NCBI GenBank assembly: GCA_026122225.1
Contig: JANEZZ010001377.1
Coordinates: forward strand, 1 to 64,000
DNA from: Heloderma charlesbogerti
Lineage: Eukaryota > Chordata > Lepidosauria > Squamata > Helodermatidae
DNA: 64,000 nt
Reading direction: 5' to 3'
Of this stretch, positions 31,450 through 41,955 are shown piece after piece (the stretch's first letter is position 1; every line of letters begins with the position of its first letter). Under the pieces are notes generated by a model. The model ran no database searches. It saw only the letters and a list, made by a program, of their open reading frames with translations, and had not been told where the DNA came from. The translations under genes and the position numbers were made by a program.

Positions 31450-33300
31450 CAAAGATCACATCTGAGCCTACCATCGGTTCAAAGGTAACTGACAAAGTAG
31501 TACAGAATCAAGGGGGGTAGAGTCACTGTTAAAGAGTCATTCTGCATGCATTACTACCTTAAATGCATGCTCCCAAAGCAACATTTGTCAAGTACATCAC
31601 AAAATACAGGGGTGGAGAGGGGATTGGTAGGAAAGAGCTAGTGGGTGGTCCAGTGTTCAACTGAAAATTTTGGCATGAGGGGAGGGCATGGTCAGAAAGA
31701 GTTACTAACACTGGGGGCATGGTTAGCTGGCACAGCCCTGCTCAATGAACATATGGACTGTGTTTCTGAAGATGCCTAAAAAACAAAATAGAAACTAGGG
31801 TTAAAGTAAAGATTCTAACAAGGCCTTGACTCAAATAACCTCGGCGCCTACATAGGAACTGTTTATTACATACCACAACATTAGTTCCATCTCCAGCTGC
31901 ATTTATAATACAGCATCCAAAGCAGCTTATAATAAAAGAAATTACAACACAATACATTTAAGATTGCCATTCTATTACAAATGGGCTACAGCTCAAGACT
32001 TTCAGGCACTAGAGTGCTCACATTTAAAACATTAAATGTATTTTAAATATGTTTTACCATTTGTTTTACTGAATTTACTTTTAATATGTTTGTTGCCCTG
32101 AAAGCTTCTGCTATAAAGACTCAAACGGAATAAAGAAATAAAGTAGGATTAAGCCCTGGATTTACTGTCAAAGTCTACAAACTATAAATTAAGAAGGTCA
32201 AAAACTACAAGGTGTTGTTGCCAGTCTCAAAACCCTAAGCCCAAGGGATTGCTGACAAGCATGCGTGATACTACAGGAGAAAGCAAGGCACTTCATAATA
32301 AAAAGCTCAGCAAACTGGGCCCTAAATGCATGCTTTTTTCATCAGTCCAGTTCTAGCAAGTCAACAGATCTCTTAAAACCAAGGATGGCTAGTTGGCAGG
32401 TTACTCCTTTCATCAGGCAGAGCGAGATGGCTGCCTCAGGCTGCTGATCTTGAATGCTATGAAAAAGCAGGAAGTTGTTACATTATGTAATTTTATCATT
32501 GTATTTAATCTTGTATTCCCAGGAAGGTGAGAATGCACTTTTGGGATTTTCTGCTACAGGAGCCATAATTTGATCCAATTTGACGGGGGGGGGGGGTACC
32601 ATTTGTTGCTCCGCCTCAGGCAGCAGAGTGTTTTGGGCCAGCCCTGCCTACAGACACAATTCCTTTCAGGCCACATCACTGCCTTTTAAGCAGGGAATAT
32701 GGGCTGGAGCCAGGATGGCACTAAAGTTCGGGGAGAGGAGAAGCACCAGCAACCTCTCTGCTTTGCTAACTGAACTGACTGGCCTCAAAAGAAAATCCTG
32801 TGGCGCAGAGGCAGGAGGAAGGTCTGCTGTGATTTATTGGTAAGCGGTAAATAAGCGTTGCCAACTCCCAATGCTTTAACAGCAAGAACAAAAATGCATG
32901 GAAACCTCTGGAAAGACACCTTCAGAATGAATGAAGACTGAACAGTAACAATACTAGAGATATTAGCAGCCCCTGAACTCGGCTGAAACGGAGAACCTGT
33001 TTATGATCTCCCAAGGATCTGTTGTAATCGTTATGAATCCGAACTTATGATAGTTTAGATAAAAATTACGACAAGCGTATTGTATAAACGATAATAATTC
33101 CACACCACGGCTTATGCTAGTAGTCTCTCTCAGGGTCAGTGTTCCTCACCAGAAACTGTGCCCTTTGAGAAACTCTGCCAGCCTTTTATTTTGGTAGACC
33201 TGATCTATGATACCTCAGAAGTGGATTTCCGATTGCATACGAAGTTCTGCATCTGCCCCGTTCTGCATCTGGCTCTCTGCGTTTGCTCGACCTCGGGATT
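31450..33300. other. CCNG1: CCNG1 intron 1 sequence
   Basis: Mostly unrecognised. The part 31890-32130 has A/T-rich, LINE-tail-like phrases. A G run of about ten bases lies at 32583-32595. No exon was seen. Confidence 0.4.
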
Positions 33301-33399
33301 TCAGTGTTTCTCGTCTTTTTAAAGAAAGCAGAGCCAGCCAGCCCGCCCCTCGTTTGCAGTAGCGACACCAGCTGCGCTCAGCGTTTCTTCCTGCTTTGC

Positions 33400-33419
33400 T
33401 TACATGCCCGGACTTGCCC
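33400..33419 (-). promoter_or_regulatory. CCNG1: Candidate p53 response element of CCNG1
   Basis: The minus strand reads GGGCAAGTCCGGGCATGTAA: two abutting half-sites with no spacer. The first fits RRRCWWGYYY fully; the second keeps the CATG core and misses only the last two bases. It lies about 150 bp inside predicted intron 1. Cyclin G1 is an established p53 target in mammals. Confidence 0.55.
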
Positions 33420-33565
33420 TTGTCCGTCCGTCTGTCTGTCTCTCCCTCGCCCGCTCCTCGACCTGAACGTTGGCAACCTCCAGCAGGATACCCTGGAGGT
33501 ATACCCATGAAACGCCGCATACCCATGAAAAGCCCAGCCAGGACAGGCCTCCGCCCGTTACTCAC

Positions 33566-33835
33566 CTTACGCCCCAGGAGAAAACAAATTCAGGCGGCTG
33601 GGAAGAGCTGTCCGAGTTGGAATGGAATTGAAAATAAGTAATTTAAATTAAAAAAATAAACACAGAAATAACGCACATGCTACAGACTTTCGGGGGTTAA
33701 AAAAGGAGGAGGCAATCAGCCGTTTATTTCTTTAAAAAAAAGCGAAGAATCGTCAGAGACGCCCGCAGCACTGAACTATGCGCTTGAAGTTCCTCCGACT
33801 TCTTCCCTCTTCCGCCTAATCCAGCCGCTGCTACT
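33566..33835 (-). other. CCNG1: Predicted CCNG1 noncoding exon 1
   Basis: About 270 bases between the expected start of transcription (30 bp past the TATA box) and a strong donor, AAG followed by GTGAGT, at 33565-33560. It has no conserved start codon. The first coding exon begins exactly at its ATG, so such an upstream noncoding exon is required. Confidence 0.6.
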
Positions 33836-33850
33836 GCTTCTCTGCAAGCT

Positions 33851-33893
33851 CCGCCCTGGCTTTTATAGAAAGAGGCCCGATCCCTGCGATTGG
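33851..33893 (-). promoter_or_regulatory. CCNG1: CCNG1 core promoter: CCAAT, TATA and GC boxes
   Basis: On the minus strand, GCCAATC covers 33893-33889, TATAAAA covers 33867-33861, and GGGCGG covers 33856-33851. Order and spacing fit a promoter reading leftward into CCNG1. Confidence 0.65.
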
Positions 33894-34139
33894 CTACTAC
33901 CCTGAACTGGCCGACGAATCAAAAGCGTCACTCTTGCCCCTAACAAGGAGGGAGAAGCCGTAGAGATGGAATTTCCAAGGGGCAAACGCCCTCTGGCTAC
34001 TGGTCAGAGATCACTTTAAAGATGTGTCTAGCAGCGATGTCTTCCTTAAAAAAACAAAACAAGAAACACTCTAGTGTAAACGCAGGGGCCCCAGTCCAGA
34101 CTGGGACTCTAGCGGGGTGAGTGGGGCTAGGGGCCTTTT

Positions 34140-34232
34140 AAGATCCAGGTCAGGCCCCCTGCACCTATCCAGAGTAAAAATGGAAAGATCCGGATCAGGC
34201 CCCCTGCACCCATCCAGAGTAAAAATGGAAAG
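34140..34232. repeat. Two-copy tandem duplication
   Basis: A unit of about 47 bp containing CAGGCCCCCTGCACC and ATCCAGAGTAAAAATGGAAA occurs twice in a row with three or four differences. It falls inside a 155-codon minus-strand frame that matches no protein I know. Confidence 0.85.
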
Positions 34233-34784
34233 AAGGCATAGCAGTTAGACACGCATTTAAAGTAGTGCCTGTTGTGGCCCTCAGGGACAGCAGTCCGATT
34301 CAGGATGCATCCACGTTCAGTTGAGCTCTGCGGGCTTTGAACGGAGGGCCACAGAGCTGGCAAATAGACAATGTTCATCTTTGCTGCAACCTGAGGTGCG
34401 ACATGTTTTGCTAGGCCAGGGGAAGGATGCAAAAACCACTGCACAAACGGTGGTTTAATAACCCTAACTGTAGTGGCTAAAGGTATTACAGAATACGCAA
34501 CACTTATTAACGCCTTTGCTAGCGACCATATATCAACCCCAGCCTCACTCTGATATGTGGAGGTCATGATACAAGGTGGTTGCTGTAATGCCATTCCAAC
34601 CTGCTGTGTGGGATTAGTGACTCTGTACTGGGATGTAAAATACTACTTTTCACCAGAAGTCTGTCTACCTCTAATATGGGGATAATACAATGGGGCTACG
34701 TTTGCAGAACAATTCTTAATTTTAAAAATAAAAAAACTTAACACCATACAATAAGGTCTGAGATGAAACTGCACTAACTTTGAA

Positions 34785-35055
34785 CTTTATTGTTGTTGTT
34801 CAGTCGTTAAGTCGTGTCCGACTCTTCGTGACCCCATGGACCACAGCACGCCGGGCCTTCCTGTCCTCCGCTCTCTCCCGGAGCGTGCTCAAGTCCATAT
34901 TCATTGCATCGGTGATGCTATCTAGCCATCTCATCCTCTGCCGTCCCCTTCTCCTTTTGCCTTCAATCTTCCCCAGCATCAGGGTCTTTTCCAGGGAGTT
35001 TTCTCTTCGCATTAGGTGGCCAAAATATTTGAGCTTCAGCTTCAGTATCTGTCAA
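34785..35055 (-). mobile_element. BovB LINE, 3' end
   Basis: The minus strand reads RQRMRWLDSITDAMNMDL, RERAEDRKARRAVVHGVTKS and RTRLND, the end of BovB ORF2, followed by a tail complementary to TTGTTGTTGTTCAGTCG. The same element is well known in ruminants and squamates, where it spread by horizontal transfer. It is 5'-truncated, just upstream of CCNG1. Confidence 0.92.
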
Positions 35056-35375
35056 CTTTGAACTTTGCTTCTATCATTTTTTTGAGAGAGGTGAACAACA
35101 GGTTACTGCCAAATCACTGCAATGACAAACTCCTGGATTGCTCCATTGTCTCCTATGGGGAGCTATCATGGTTACCACTCTAAAAAGAGATCGTCCTGGT
35201 GTAAAAAATAACCAGGAAATCCAGTCCAAGACAAAGGAACTGATGTTCTAGAGCAGGGGAACATTTTTATTTTTTTTTTGTCTATGGCCAGGCTACATTA
35301 TTCTCTTGAGAGTAATCTATCAGGAGCCTCATGTCAGCAATGGGAGACAGCAGAGCAAAGGCTGGTGAGACATGC

Positions 35376-35378
<3 letters not shown>

Positions 35379-35414
<36 letters not shown>
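35379..35414. repeat. CT microsatellite
   Basis: About 17 uninterrupted CT units, which create serine-leucine repeats in a spurious plus-strand frame. Confidence 0.95.
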
Positions 35415-35416
<2 letters not shown>

Positions 35417-35639
35417 CTGCCCCACTTTTCCTCCCTGCCCAGACAGCTGCAGGGGGAGAGACAGATCATTCTTGCCAGAGTCCTGAACTGATCACTTGCA
35501 GTGGGGTTTTGAAATTAGGCTGTGGGCCTGCTGTACTTCAGGAAGGCCAGTTGGAAGCAGCATCCCAAGTCATCTTCTCAGGACCAGCCCCAGACATTTT
35601 ACAGCCGGAGGCAGCAGTACACTGCCATATGGATAAAAA

Positions 35640-36880
35640 CAGTTTAAAAACAAAAATAACATTGGGATTGGGCGATTTAGTAAATTTGGATGGATTAGGG
35701 TGGGCGCGGCATCAGGGTGGAATGTGTTATGAAAATTTGATGAGAGAGTACGACCGTGGTGGTTTTTTTGGATTATTGTTCGCTTTGGTTTTTTGATTTA
35801 ACTGGGGAACTGGCCATGGTGAAGGTATAAATTTTAAGCATTAACTGTTGTTGAGTCGAGGGTGTTGTAATGGGGTCAGACCTTAAATTATTTTAGTCCA
35901 ATTTGTGTTATCCTGGTGTTGGTCTGTTAAGCGGTCTTGGAGTGTGTAGCCGGGGGGCATCCCGTGGGGGTAATCTAGGCTTGTCTGCCTGGGAAGTTGG
36001 CTATGCTGGGGCCGGTAAGGTGGGTGCGGCCGGGGGAGGGGGGTGAGGGTAAGGGGGGATTTTTATTTTGGGGACACGCATAGATGCAGGGCGGCTGCGG
36101 GTCTAGTTCGGTGGTGGGTGGTTAGGAGGGTTTAGGACAAGCTCAGGGGGGTAAATTGAATGGTTTCTGGGGATATTCTATTAGGGGGTGAGTTTATGGG
36201 GGTGGTTTAGGGGTGGGGGGGTACTGAGTGATTGTTTGGGGTGGGATATGGGGGGGCGGCGTGGCGGGTGTTGTGTGTGGGGTGGGGGGGGAGGGTGAGG
36301 GGTGTTTGGTTTGTTTATTGTAATTTTTGATAATTATTAAGTTGATTGTAGTATTGGGAAATTATTGTATTGTGGAGGTGGTGGTATAATATTGTTATTT
36401 TTGTTTTGTTTTGGTTTTTTTGTGTTTGGTTTGGTTTTGGTTTGGTTGTTTTTGTTTTGTTGAGGAAAGAAAGAAAGAAAAAGAGAAAGAAAAGGGTTTG
36501 TTGGTTGGGTTTAGAATTGTAAAAATGAAGAAGTGGAATGGAGTGGGGTTTTTAGTGTGAGTGTTAAGGTTATTGAGGTATGGGGTTGTTTATTAAGGTA
36601 TGGGATTGTGATGTGATGATTGAGGTGTGATTTGTTTATGGAGTTATGTGATGGAAATGTGAAGTGTGGTGGTGTTTGTTGTTGTGTTTGTTGTTGTTGT
36701 TTTGTTTGTGTGGTGGTTGTTGTTTTTTTAGTTTTGTTTAAGGATTATTGATGTTTGTGTGGTGTTTTTTTTGGTTGGTGAATTTATGTGTAAAATTTAT
36801 GTTTATACAGCATACTATATCTATTTTGAAATAAAAAATATAAAGAAAAAAAGAAAGATGAAAGATGAAAGAGAATAAAC
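35640..36880 (+). repeat. G/T-rich block ending in an A-rich tail, possible LINE 3'UTR
   Basis: The plus strand is almost free of C from about 36150 on, with many G runs (36025-36060 and 36205-36305). It passes into T/G-rich sequence and ends GAAATAAAAAATATAAAG. The A-rich end suggests the 3' part of a plus-strand retroelement. No coding sequence of a LINE is recognisable upstream, so the origin is uncertain. Confidence 0.5.
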
Positions 36881-36971
36881 GAATATATGTATAATCATTT
36901 ATCTTCTGACCTAGCCTGGATCATGTAGACTAAACACAAGCAGTTAACAAAACTTGTTTAAAGATTCCAGT

Positions 36972-37795
36972 TCATGGGGTTGTGACAGAAATCTTATGCA
37001 TTTTTACGTTCAGCCATGCCTCCGCCATTTCATGATTTAGAAACTTCTTCATCTGACCTTCAGACACAATACAAAGTGTAGCAGGATATTTTAAGTAATA
37101 TTGTAAGTTAATTTGTTTTGCCATATTTTTCGCTTTGATAAATTGCCTTCTTTTATTCGCCACCTCTTTGATGTAATCTGGAAATAACATAACTTTATCT
37201 TAATTCCAGGAAAGGCTTCCACCCTCTCTTGCCAAATGCAGGATATAATTATTTGTGGAGACTTTTGCAAATTGAGCTATGATCATGTAATCAGTCCCTT
37301 TAGCATTTGGCACACGAAATGCCTGCTCAATATCAAGTAAATAATCAGATGGGATAGGGAGTATCTCATGCCAAAGTTTATCCACAAAAATAGGCAATTT
37401 TACATAATTAGACAGATTTTTAATCCCAATAATACGTACATTGGATCTTCACGTGATGGCCTCCAATTGAGAAATTCTGTCATAGACATTTTTAAAACAT
37501 ACTTGTGTCATAGTTTCATTCCCAGCCATTCAGTCTTCTAGCTCGTTAATTTTCATCTCCATTTTTTGCCATGACGCATTAATTAGATCCAGAGCTCCTT
37601 GCAAGGCGGTGATGGAATTTTGGATTAAATCCAACCTTTTGGCTTGCTCCGTAAATTGTGAAGATAAAGTCTTTATCAGAGTAAATAATTCCCTTATATC
37701 TTCTGTTTTCGAAACTTTTGACACAGGAGGTATGGGGGGAGTTGGCGCTTTGGCGGTGATGCCAGCCCCTTTCTTCCCCTCCGTGTAGTCATGTT
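36972..37795 (-). pseudogene. L1-type LINE ORF1 remnant
   Basis: Three minus-strand pieces form one broken ORF1p. The first (37724-37530) is a coiled-coil-like stretch, IRELFTLIKTLSSQFTEQAK. The second (37440-37200) starts with an SNVRIIGI motif typical of the L1 RRM and continues IEQAFRVPNAKG. The third (37190-36972) has MLFPDYIKEVANKRRQF, typical of the C-terminal domain. In-frame stops separate them. ORF1p is the RNA-binding chaperone of L1 elements; this copy is dead. No ORF2 is next to it. Confidence 0.75.
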
Positions 37796-38077
37796 TCTCT
37801 CAAACAGATCTTGCAGGTCCTCAGATGTCCTCAAATATTCTCAAATATTGTTAACATTTCTTAAATCATCCCTTAGGAGTTACTGATATTTCTTAAAGCA
37901 TATATTATTATGGAACACGTCAGCCCTGTTTTCTCCTATAAAATAGGAGTTTCAGAACAGCTTTTTGCATTGGAAATGTGTTCAGTTTTGAATGCTTTTT
38001 CAAAATGAAAAAACCCGGAAATCCCTATGACCCACAGTTTAGAGGGACAGCCCAAGGCACTGGGAATAGTATACATC

Positions 38078-38425
38078 AGGGATGCAGAATCTCAGGCCCG
38101 GGGTCCCAATCCAGCCCACTAGGGGTCCCAATCAAGCCCTTCAGGGTTCCGTAGATGATCACATACTGTTTCCCCTAACCACCAATTGTTTGGTGGTTTC
38201 TGGGCTTTTGTGCAGTTTTCTCCTCATTCTAAAAGATTGAAATGCTTCTCCTAAGGCTTAGTGACTGACAGTTAAGAGCTTGAAGTTACAATAGGCTTGT
38301 ATTTTTGATCTTTCAGGCCCTCCCCATTGCCTTTGGCTCCACCCACCACTGGAACGCAGCACCCAAGAGCTTCTCTGAAATGGAATTCAGCCCTCAGCTG
38401 AAAGATTCTCAACACCCCGGCATAC
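38078..38425 (+). repeat. MITE family E, fullest copy
   Basis: Begins near CAGGGATGCAGAATCTCAGG and ends near GATTCTCAACACCCC. Inside are TTTGGTGGTTTCTGGGCTTT, CTTAGTGACTGACAGTTAAG and TTGCCTTTGGCTCCACCCA. The CAGGG start and short inverted ends suggest a hAT-type non-autonomous element. Other copies or parts are at 17567, 18186, 24830 (minus), 38451, 50305, 54890 (minus) and 63120. Confidence 0.7.
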
Positions 38426-38450
38426 ATCCCATAGCATGCAGTAGAGTTAG

Positions 38451-38815
38451 GGATGCAGAATCTTTGGTCCGTGGGCCAAATGTGGACCTTCAGGCCTCCC
38501 AAGCCAGACCTCCAGGCTCTTCCAAGGCCATGCCTCTTCATTGGCCCCACTCCAGATTACCGATATTATTTACTCCAACTACAATTATTGATCCAACTAT
38601 AAAGGGGGGCTCACACATGTTGGGGAAGGAGAATGCCTGGATGCAAATGTATTCCCCTCCCCCGTTGTGTGCTGGACAAAATAAACAGTCATTTCTTTAG
38701 CTCCACCCACTTTTGGCTTTGGCTGTGCCCACTTTTAGCTCTGGCCCCACCCACTGCTGGACTGTGATGGGGGGAAACATGGACCTCAACTGGAAAAAGG
38801 TCTCCCACTGTACAG
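38451..38815 (+). repeat. MITE family E, second adjacent copy
   Basis: GGGATGCAGAATCTTTGGTC starts it; CTCCACCCACTTTTGGCTTT and related wording mark the right part. It lies only 25 bp beyond the preceding copy and has a diverged middle. Confidence 0.55.
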
Positions 38816-39330
38816 TAAGTACTGGGTCAGAGTTAAAATTGGGAGGTACCATGCTATGTACTCAGTGGAGTACATACTCCCAGCCTTTCTTGGGAATATT
38901 CCTGTTCACATGGAGCATGACCTGCAATGGCAATGATGGGGGGCATTAGCAATGGTGGGGAGCATACATAGATTGGCATCTCAAGGTAACTGCATCACAA
39001 TTCAGTGAATTAAAAACTTTAACATTGAATTACCAATGTTTCAACTAATTTTTAAAAATGGAATTATTTTTCTGCAATTCTAGCCATCAATAGCGAATGC
39101 ATGCAATCGTGTATTGAGTGCCCATTCGGCTACACAATACAAATTATTATAAACTTTAACAATTAATTGCAAAGCTGTCAATTTATTTTGGGGACTGCGA
39201 TTATTTTTCTGCAAATCTAGGCATCGGCAGCTTTAATTTGAGACCATTCCGAACTCAATCAGATAATATTTAGGGGTCAAACGGAGTGAACAAAAATTTG
39301 TAGTTTGTATTAATATAAAGATATATATTT
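38816..39330. other. Intergenic sequence, nothing recognised
   Basis: AT-rich sequence without a gene or a named repeat. Confidence 0.4.
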
Positions 39331-39333
39331 GAA

Positions 39334-39448
39334 AAATGAACTTGAGCACACTCCAGGAGAGAGTGGAGGACAGGAAGGCCTGGCGTGCTATGGTCCATGG
39401 GGTCACGAGGAGTCGGACACGGCTTAACAACTGAACAACAACAAATAT
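39334..39448 (+). mobile_element. BovB LINE 3' end fragment
   Basis: GAACTTGAGCACACTCCAGG, AGGACAGGAAGGCCTGGCGT and AGTCGGACACGGCTTAACAA, ending in AACAACAACAAA, match the other BovB ends at 34785 and 47284. Confidence 0.9.
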
Positions 39449-39814
39449 ATTTGAAAAGGCATTGTGAGGGTACAATGGTACAATGAAGAAAGGCATTGCA
39501 TCTATGTTCTGTAACAAAAAGAAAAGAACAGAAGTGAAGTGAAGTGAAATGAAATGAACGCATATGGAAAATGTGTCACTGGTCACCAGGTATGACATGG
39601 ATACTGGCCAATAGATGACTACAATACTTGCATAGTGACAGAACATTTTGCAGATCAAGCTCAGCCTTCAACAAGCCCACTTGCCAACAAGTGAGGTGCC
39701 AGAAAGTCTTTGATCTTGACAAGCAAGAATTCTCAGGGAGGGAGGATGTATTATGGCAGCCCAATTAGGCTGCCAGAAAAAATGCTAAAGTAGATTTTTG
39801 GGAGACAGTCTAGC

Positions 39815-39955
39815 CTAGGGGTAGGCAACCTAGTGGTGCCCTCCAAACATTTTGGACCACAACTCCCATATCCATGACCATTGCCCATCTTGGCTAGGGC
39901 TTATGGGAGTTGTAGACAAAAAATCTGTAGGGCACCACCAGGTTGCCTACCTATG
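39815..39955. repeat. Hairpin MITE family A copy
   Basis: GGTAGGCAACCTAGTGGTGC pairs in reverse with GCACCACCAGGTTGCCTACC; the inner arms are ACCACAACTCCCATA and TATGGGAGTTGTAG. Confidence 0.85.
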
Positions 39956-39959
39956 GGCT

Positions 39960-40500
39960 AGCCCTATTCAGCTTTTATAAAATTGTAAGCATGGAGGAGA
40001 CATGGGACACCCCCTTTCACCCCAACCTTCCTGGGTAAAACTGGAAGGTCTGAAGAGAGGCTGTAATAATGGTTTATGAACACAGTTACAATGTTTTGTA
40101 CAATGCAAACCCTGATGATCATGTGAGGCGGGGGGGAAACTGTAACCACATTCAGCTGATTGCAATTACATTCTCTCTTCGGACCTTCTGGTTTGACCTG
40201 GGTTGTTTGGGGATGGAGCCAGTGCATGCATCCCTCTATCCCCTCTACAGTTACAGTTTTATAATGCCTGAATAAGGGTTTCTGTGTTCTCTAGGTCTGA
40301 ATGGCATCAGCAAAGTTTTCTTCCCTTACCCCTCCCTTCTCTTCTCTCTCTGGGAATACTGTGGATCTGATTGGTGGGCAGAGGAGGGACACATTGCCAC
40401 ACCATTTTCAATTTCTCTTAGGTGCTGCTCAATTTCTCTCCTTTCTTATGCAAATCTGGTTCCCTTCCCCAGCATTACTGTCCTCCTGGACCTTGACAGC
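39960..40500. other. Intergenic sequence, nothing recognised
   Basis: No gene or named repeat was identified. Confidence 0.35.
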
Positions 40501-40932
40501 AAGTTATTGACAAATTTAAAAGAAAGAAATCACCAGGTCCAGATGGTGCCCATCTGAGGGTTCTTAAAGAACTTAAGTGGGAAATTGCTGATCTTCTGAC
40601 AAAAATATATAAAATATCCCTTAAGTTGGCCCATGTACCAAAGGACTGGAAAGTGGTCAATATAACACCAGTTTCTTAAAATGGATCCAGGTGGCATCCA
40701 AGAAATTACAGGCCAATTGCCTTAACATATATTCTGAGTAAAGTGGTGGAAAGCATTATTAAAGATAAAATTATCAAGCATATAGAAGGACAAGTCTTGC
40801 TGAAGAAGGATCAGCATGGCTTCTATAAAGGTAAGTCCTGTCTCACTAACTTTTCATAGTTCTTTGAGCATGTCAGTAAGCATGTGGGTAGGAGTGATCC
40901 AGTAGTCACTGACTGGTTTTGGATGATCAGTG

Positions 40933-41650
40933 TAGGGATGTCAGAGAATTTCTCCACGAATCTCGGGGAAGCCGAATGCCAGTGCATTTGGCCCCCTGAA
41001 ATTGGTGGAGAAACGGTCTGCCCCCCCGCCCCCCCCCCCGGGACGGGACTTACCTTCTTCGAATGGCGGTGGCGGCGGCGGCTCCAGCGGCGGTTCGGCG
41101 GCAGTTCGGCAGCAGTTCGGCGGCAGCGGCAGCAGCAGCCGGTCTTCTGACCGGCTGCCGCCACTGCCATTTCCCAGTAAAACAAACAAACAAACGTGAT
41201 AGGCTACGTAAAGATTTACGTAGCTTATCACGGCTAGATTTTCAAAAAACACTGTGATAGGCTATGTAAATCTTTACGTAGCCTATCACGGCTGACTTTT
41301 TTAAAAAAAGCGTGTAAAAAAGCCCATGGGTGCCGCCATTTGCACACGCGCTTTTTTTTTTTTTTTTAAGTCAGCCGTGATAGGCTACATAAAGATTTAC
41401 ATAGCCTATCACGACTGACTGCAGGGACGCAAACGGTGGTGGCTACAGCCACCGCCATTTGCATCCCGGCACCCGGCAGGAGAGGAGGTTTCGCGGCCGG
41501 AGGGATGGGGCACCTCCCCCCAGCCAGAATTTTGGCAGGGAGGGACGGGGTGCCTCCCCCCCGGCCAGAATTCCAGGGGGGGGACGGAGCACCTCCCCCC
41601 CACCACGAAGCAAGCTGTGGGATCAGGTAAGGGACTTTTGTCCATCCCTA
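40933..41650 (+). mobile_element. Ac-like hAT foldback element, copy 1
   Basis: The 718-bp element is flanked by perfect 8-bp target duplications GATCAGTG (40925-40932 and 41651-41658). Its ends read TAGGGATGTC and, inverted, TAGGGATGGA, close to the Ac/Ds terminus. No transposase is encoded. The interior has a CGG/CAG-rich stretch (41060-41155), three AT-type palindromes (41195-41232, 41254-41290, 41376-41413), a GC-type palindrome (41422-41467) and a G-rich end. It is inserted in the CR1-group LINE. The second copy is at 60640. Confidence 0.88.
41195..41413. repeat. Three AT-type palindromes in the hAT element
   Basis: Each is about 38 bp with arms GTGATAGGCTACGTAAA and TTTACGTAGCCTATCAC around a 2-4 base centre. 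Copies lie at 41195-41232, 41254-41290 and 41376-41413, with scattered changes such as GCTTATC for GCCTATC. Confidence 0.93.
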
Positions 41651-41664
41651 GATCAGTGGGGAAA

Positions 41665-41955
41665 AGAAGCCACTGTGGCTTCTTTTAGCTGCCTCATGTG
41701 TGTCACTCGTGTTCCCACCATTTCCCTAATTACCCTCGCTGTGTCATCCAAACTCAACGTGTGTGGTGGGGGTGGCTTCCAATCCACCCCGCAACATGAC
41801 TGGTTGTAGAGGTTATAGGATGGTTTGAAAGCCATGCCTGCTGCACACCTCACTGGGTCTGGACAACATGGCAATCCACGCCGTGGCAAGGGTAATTAGG
41901 GAAATGGTGGGCACATGAGCAGCATGTGCCGGGGTGTGGCTTCTTTTCCTCTGGT
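41665..41955. mobile_element. Palindromic MITE next to the hAT insertion
   Basis: CCCACCATTTCCCTAATTAC (41715-41734) is repeated in reverse as GTAATTAGGGAAATGGTGGG (near 41892-41911). Outer parts GAAGCCACTGTGGCTTCTTT and GGGTGTGGCTTCTTTTC also relate. It separates the hAT element from the next recognisable LINE coding at about 41960. Confidence 0.7.

Larger units (their letters stand above)
19710..33835 (-). other. CCNG1: CCNG1 transcription unit (predicted)
   Basis: The extent is inferred from a TATA box at 33861-33867 and a polyadenylation signal at 19730-19735. Seven exons are proposed: noncoding exon 1 ending 33566, five coding exons, and a 3'UTR exon from 21991. Introns carry a CR1 LINE, several hairpin MITEs and a SINE-free 3' region. 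The coding part is secure; the two UTR exons are predictions from splice signals. Confidence 0.7.

Noticed and set aside
34127..34594. 155-codon minus-strand open frame upstream of CCNG1
   Set aside because: Contains a recent 47-bp tandem duplication in frame and matches no protein I know; no splice or promoter context.
40823..41252. Alanine/proline/glycine-rich open frames
   Set aside because: They are products of the CGG/CAG-rich stretch of the hAT element, present in several frames at once.
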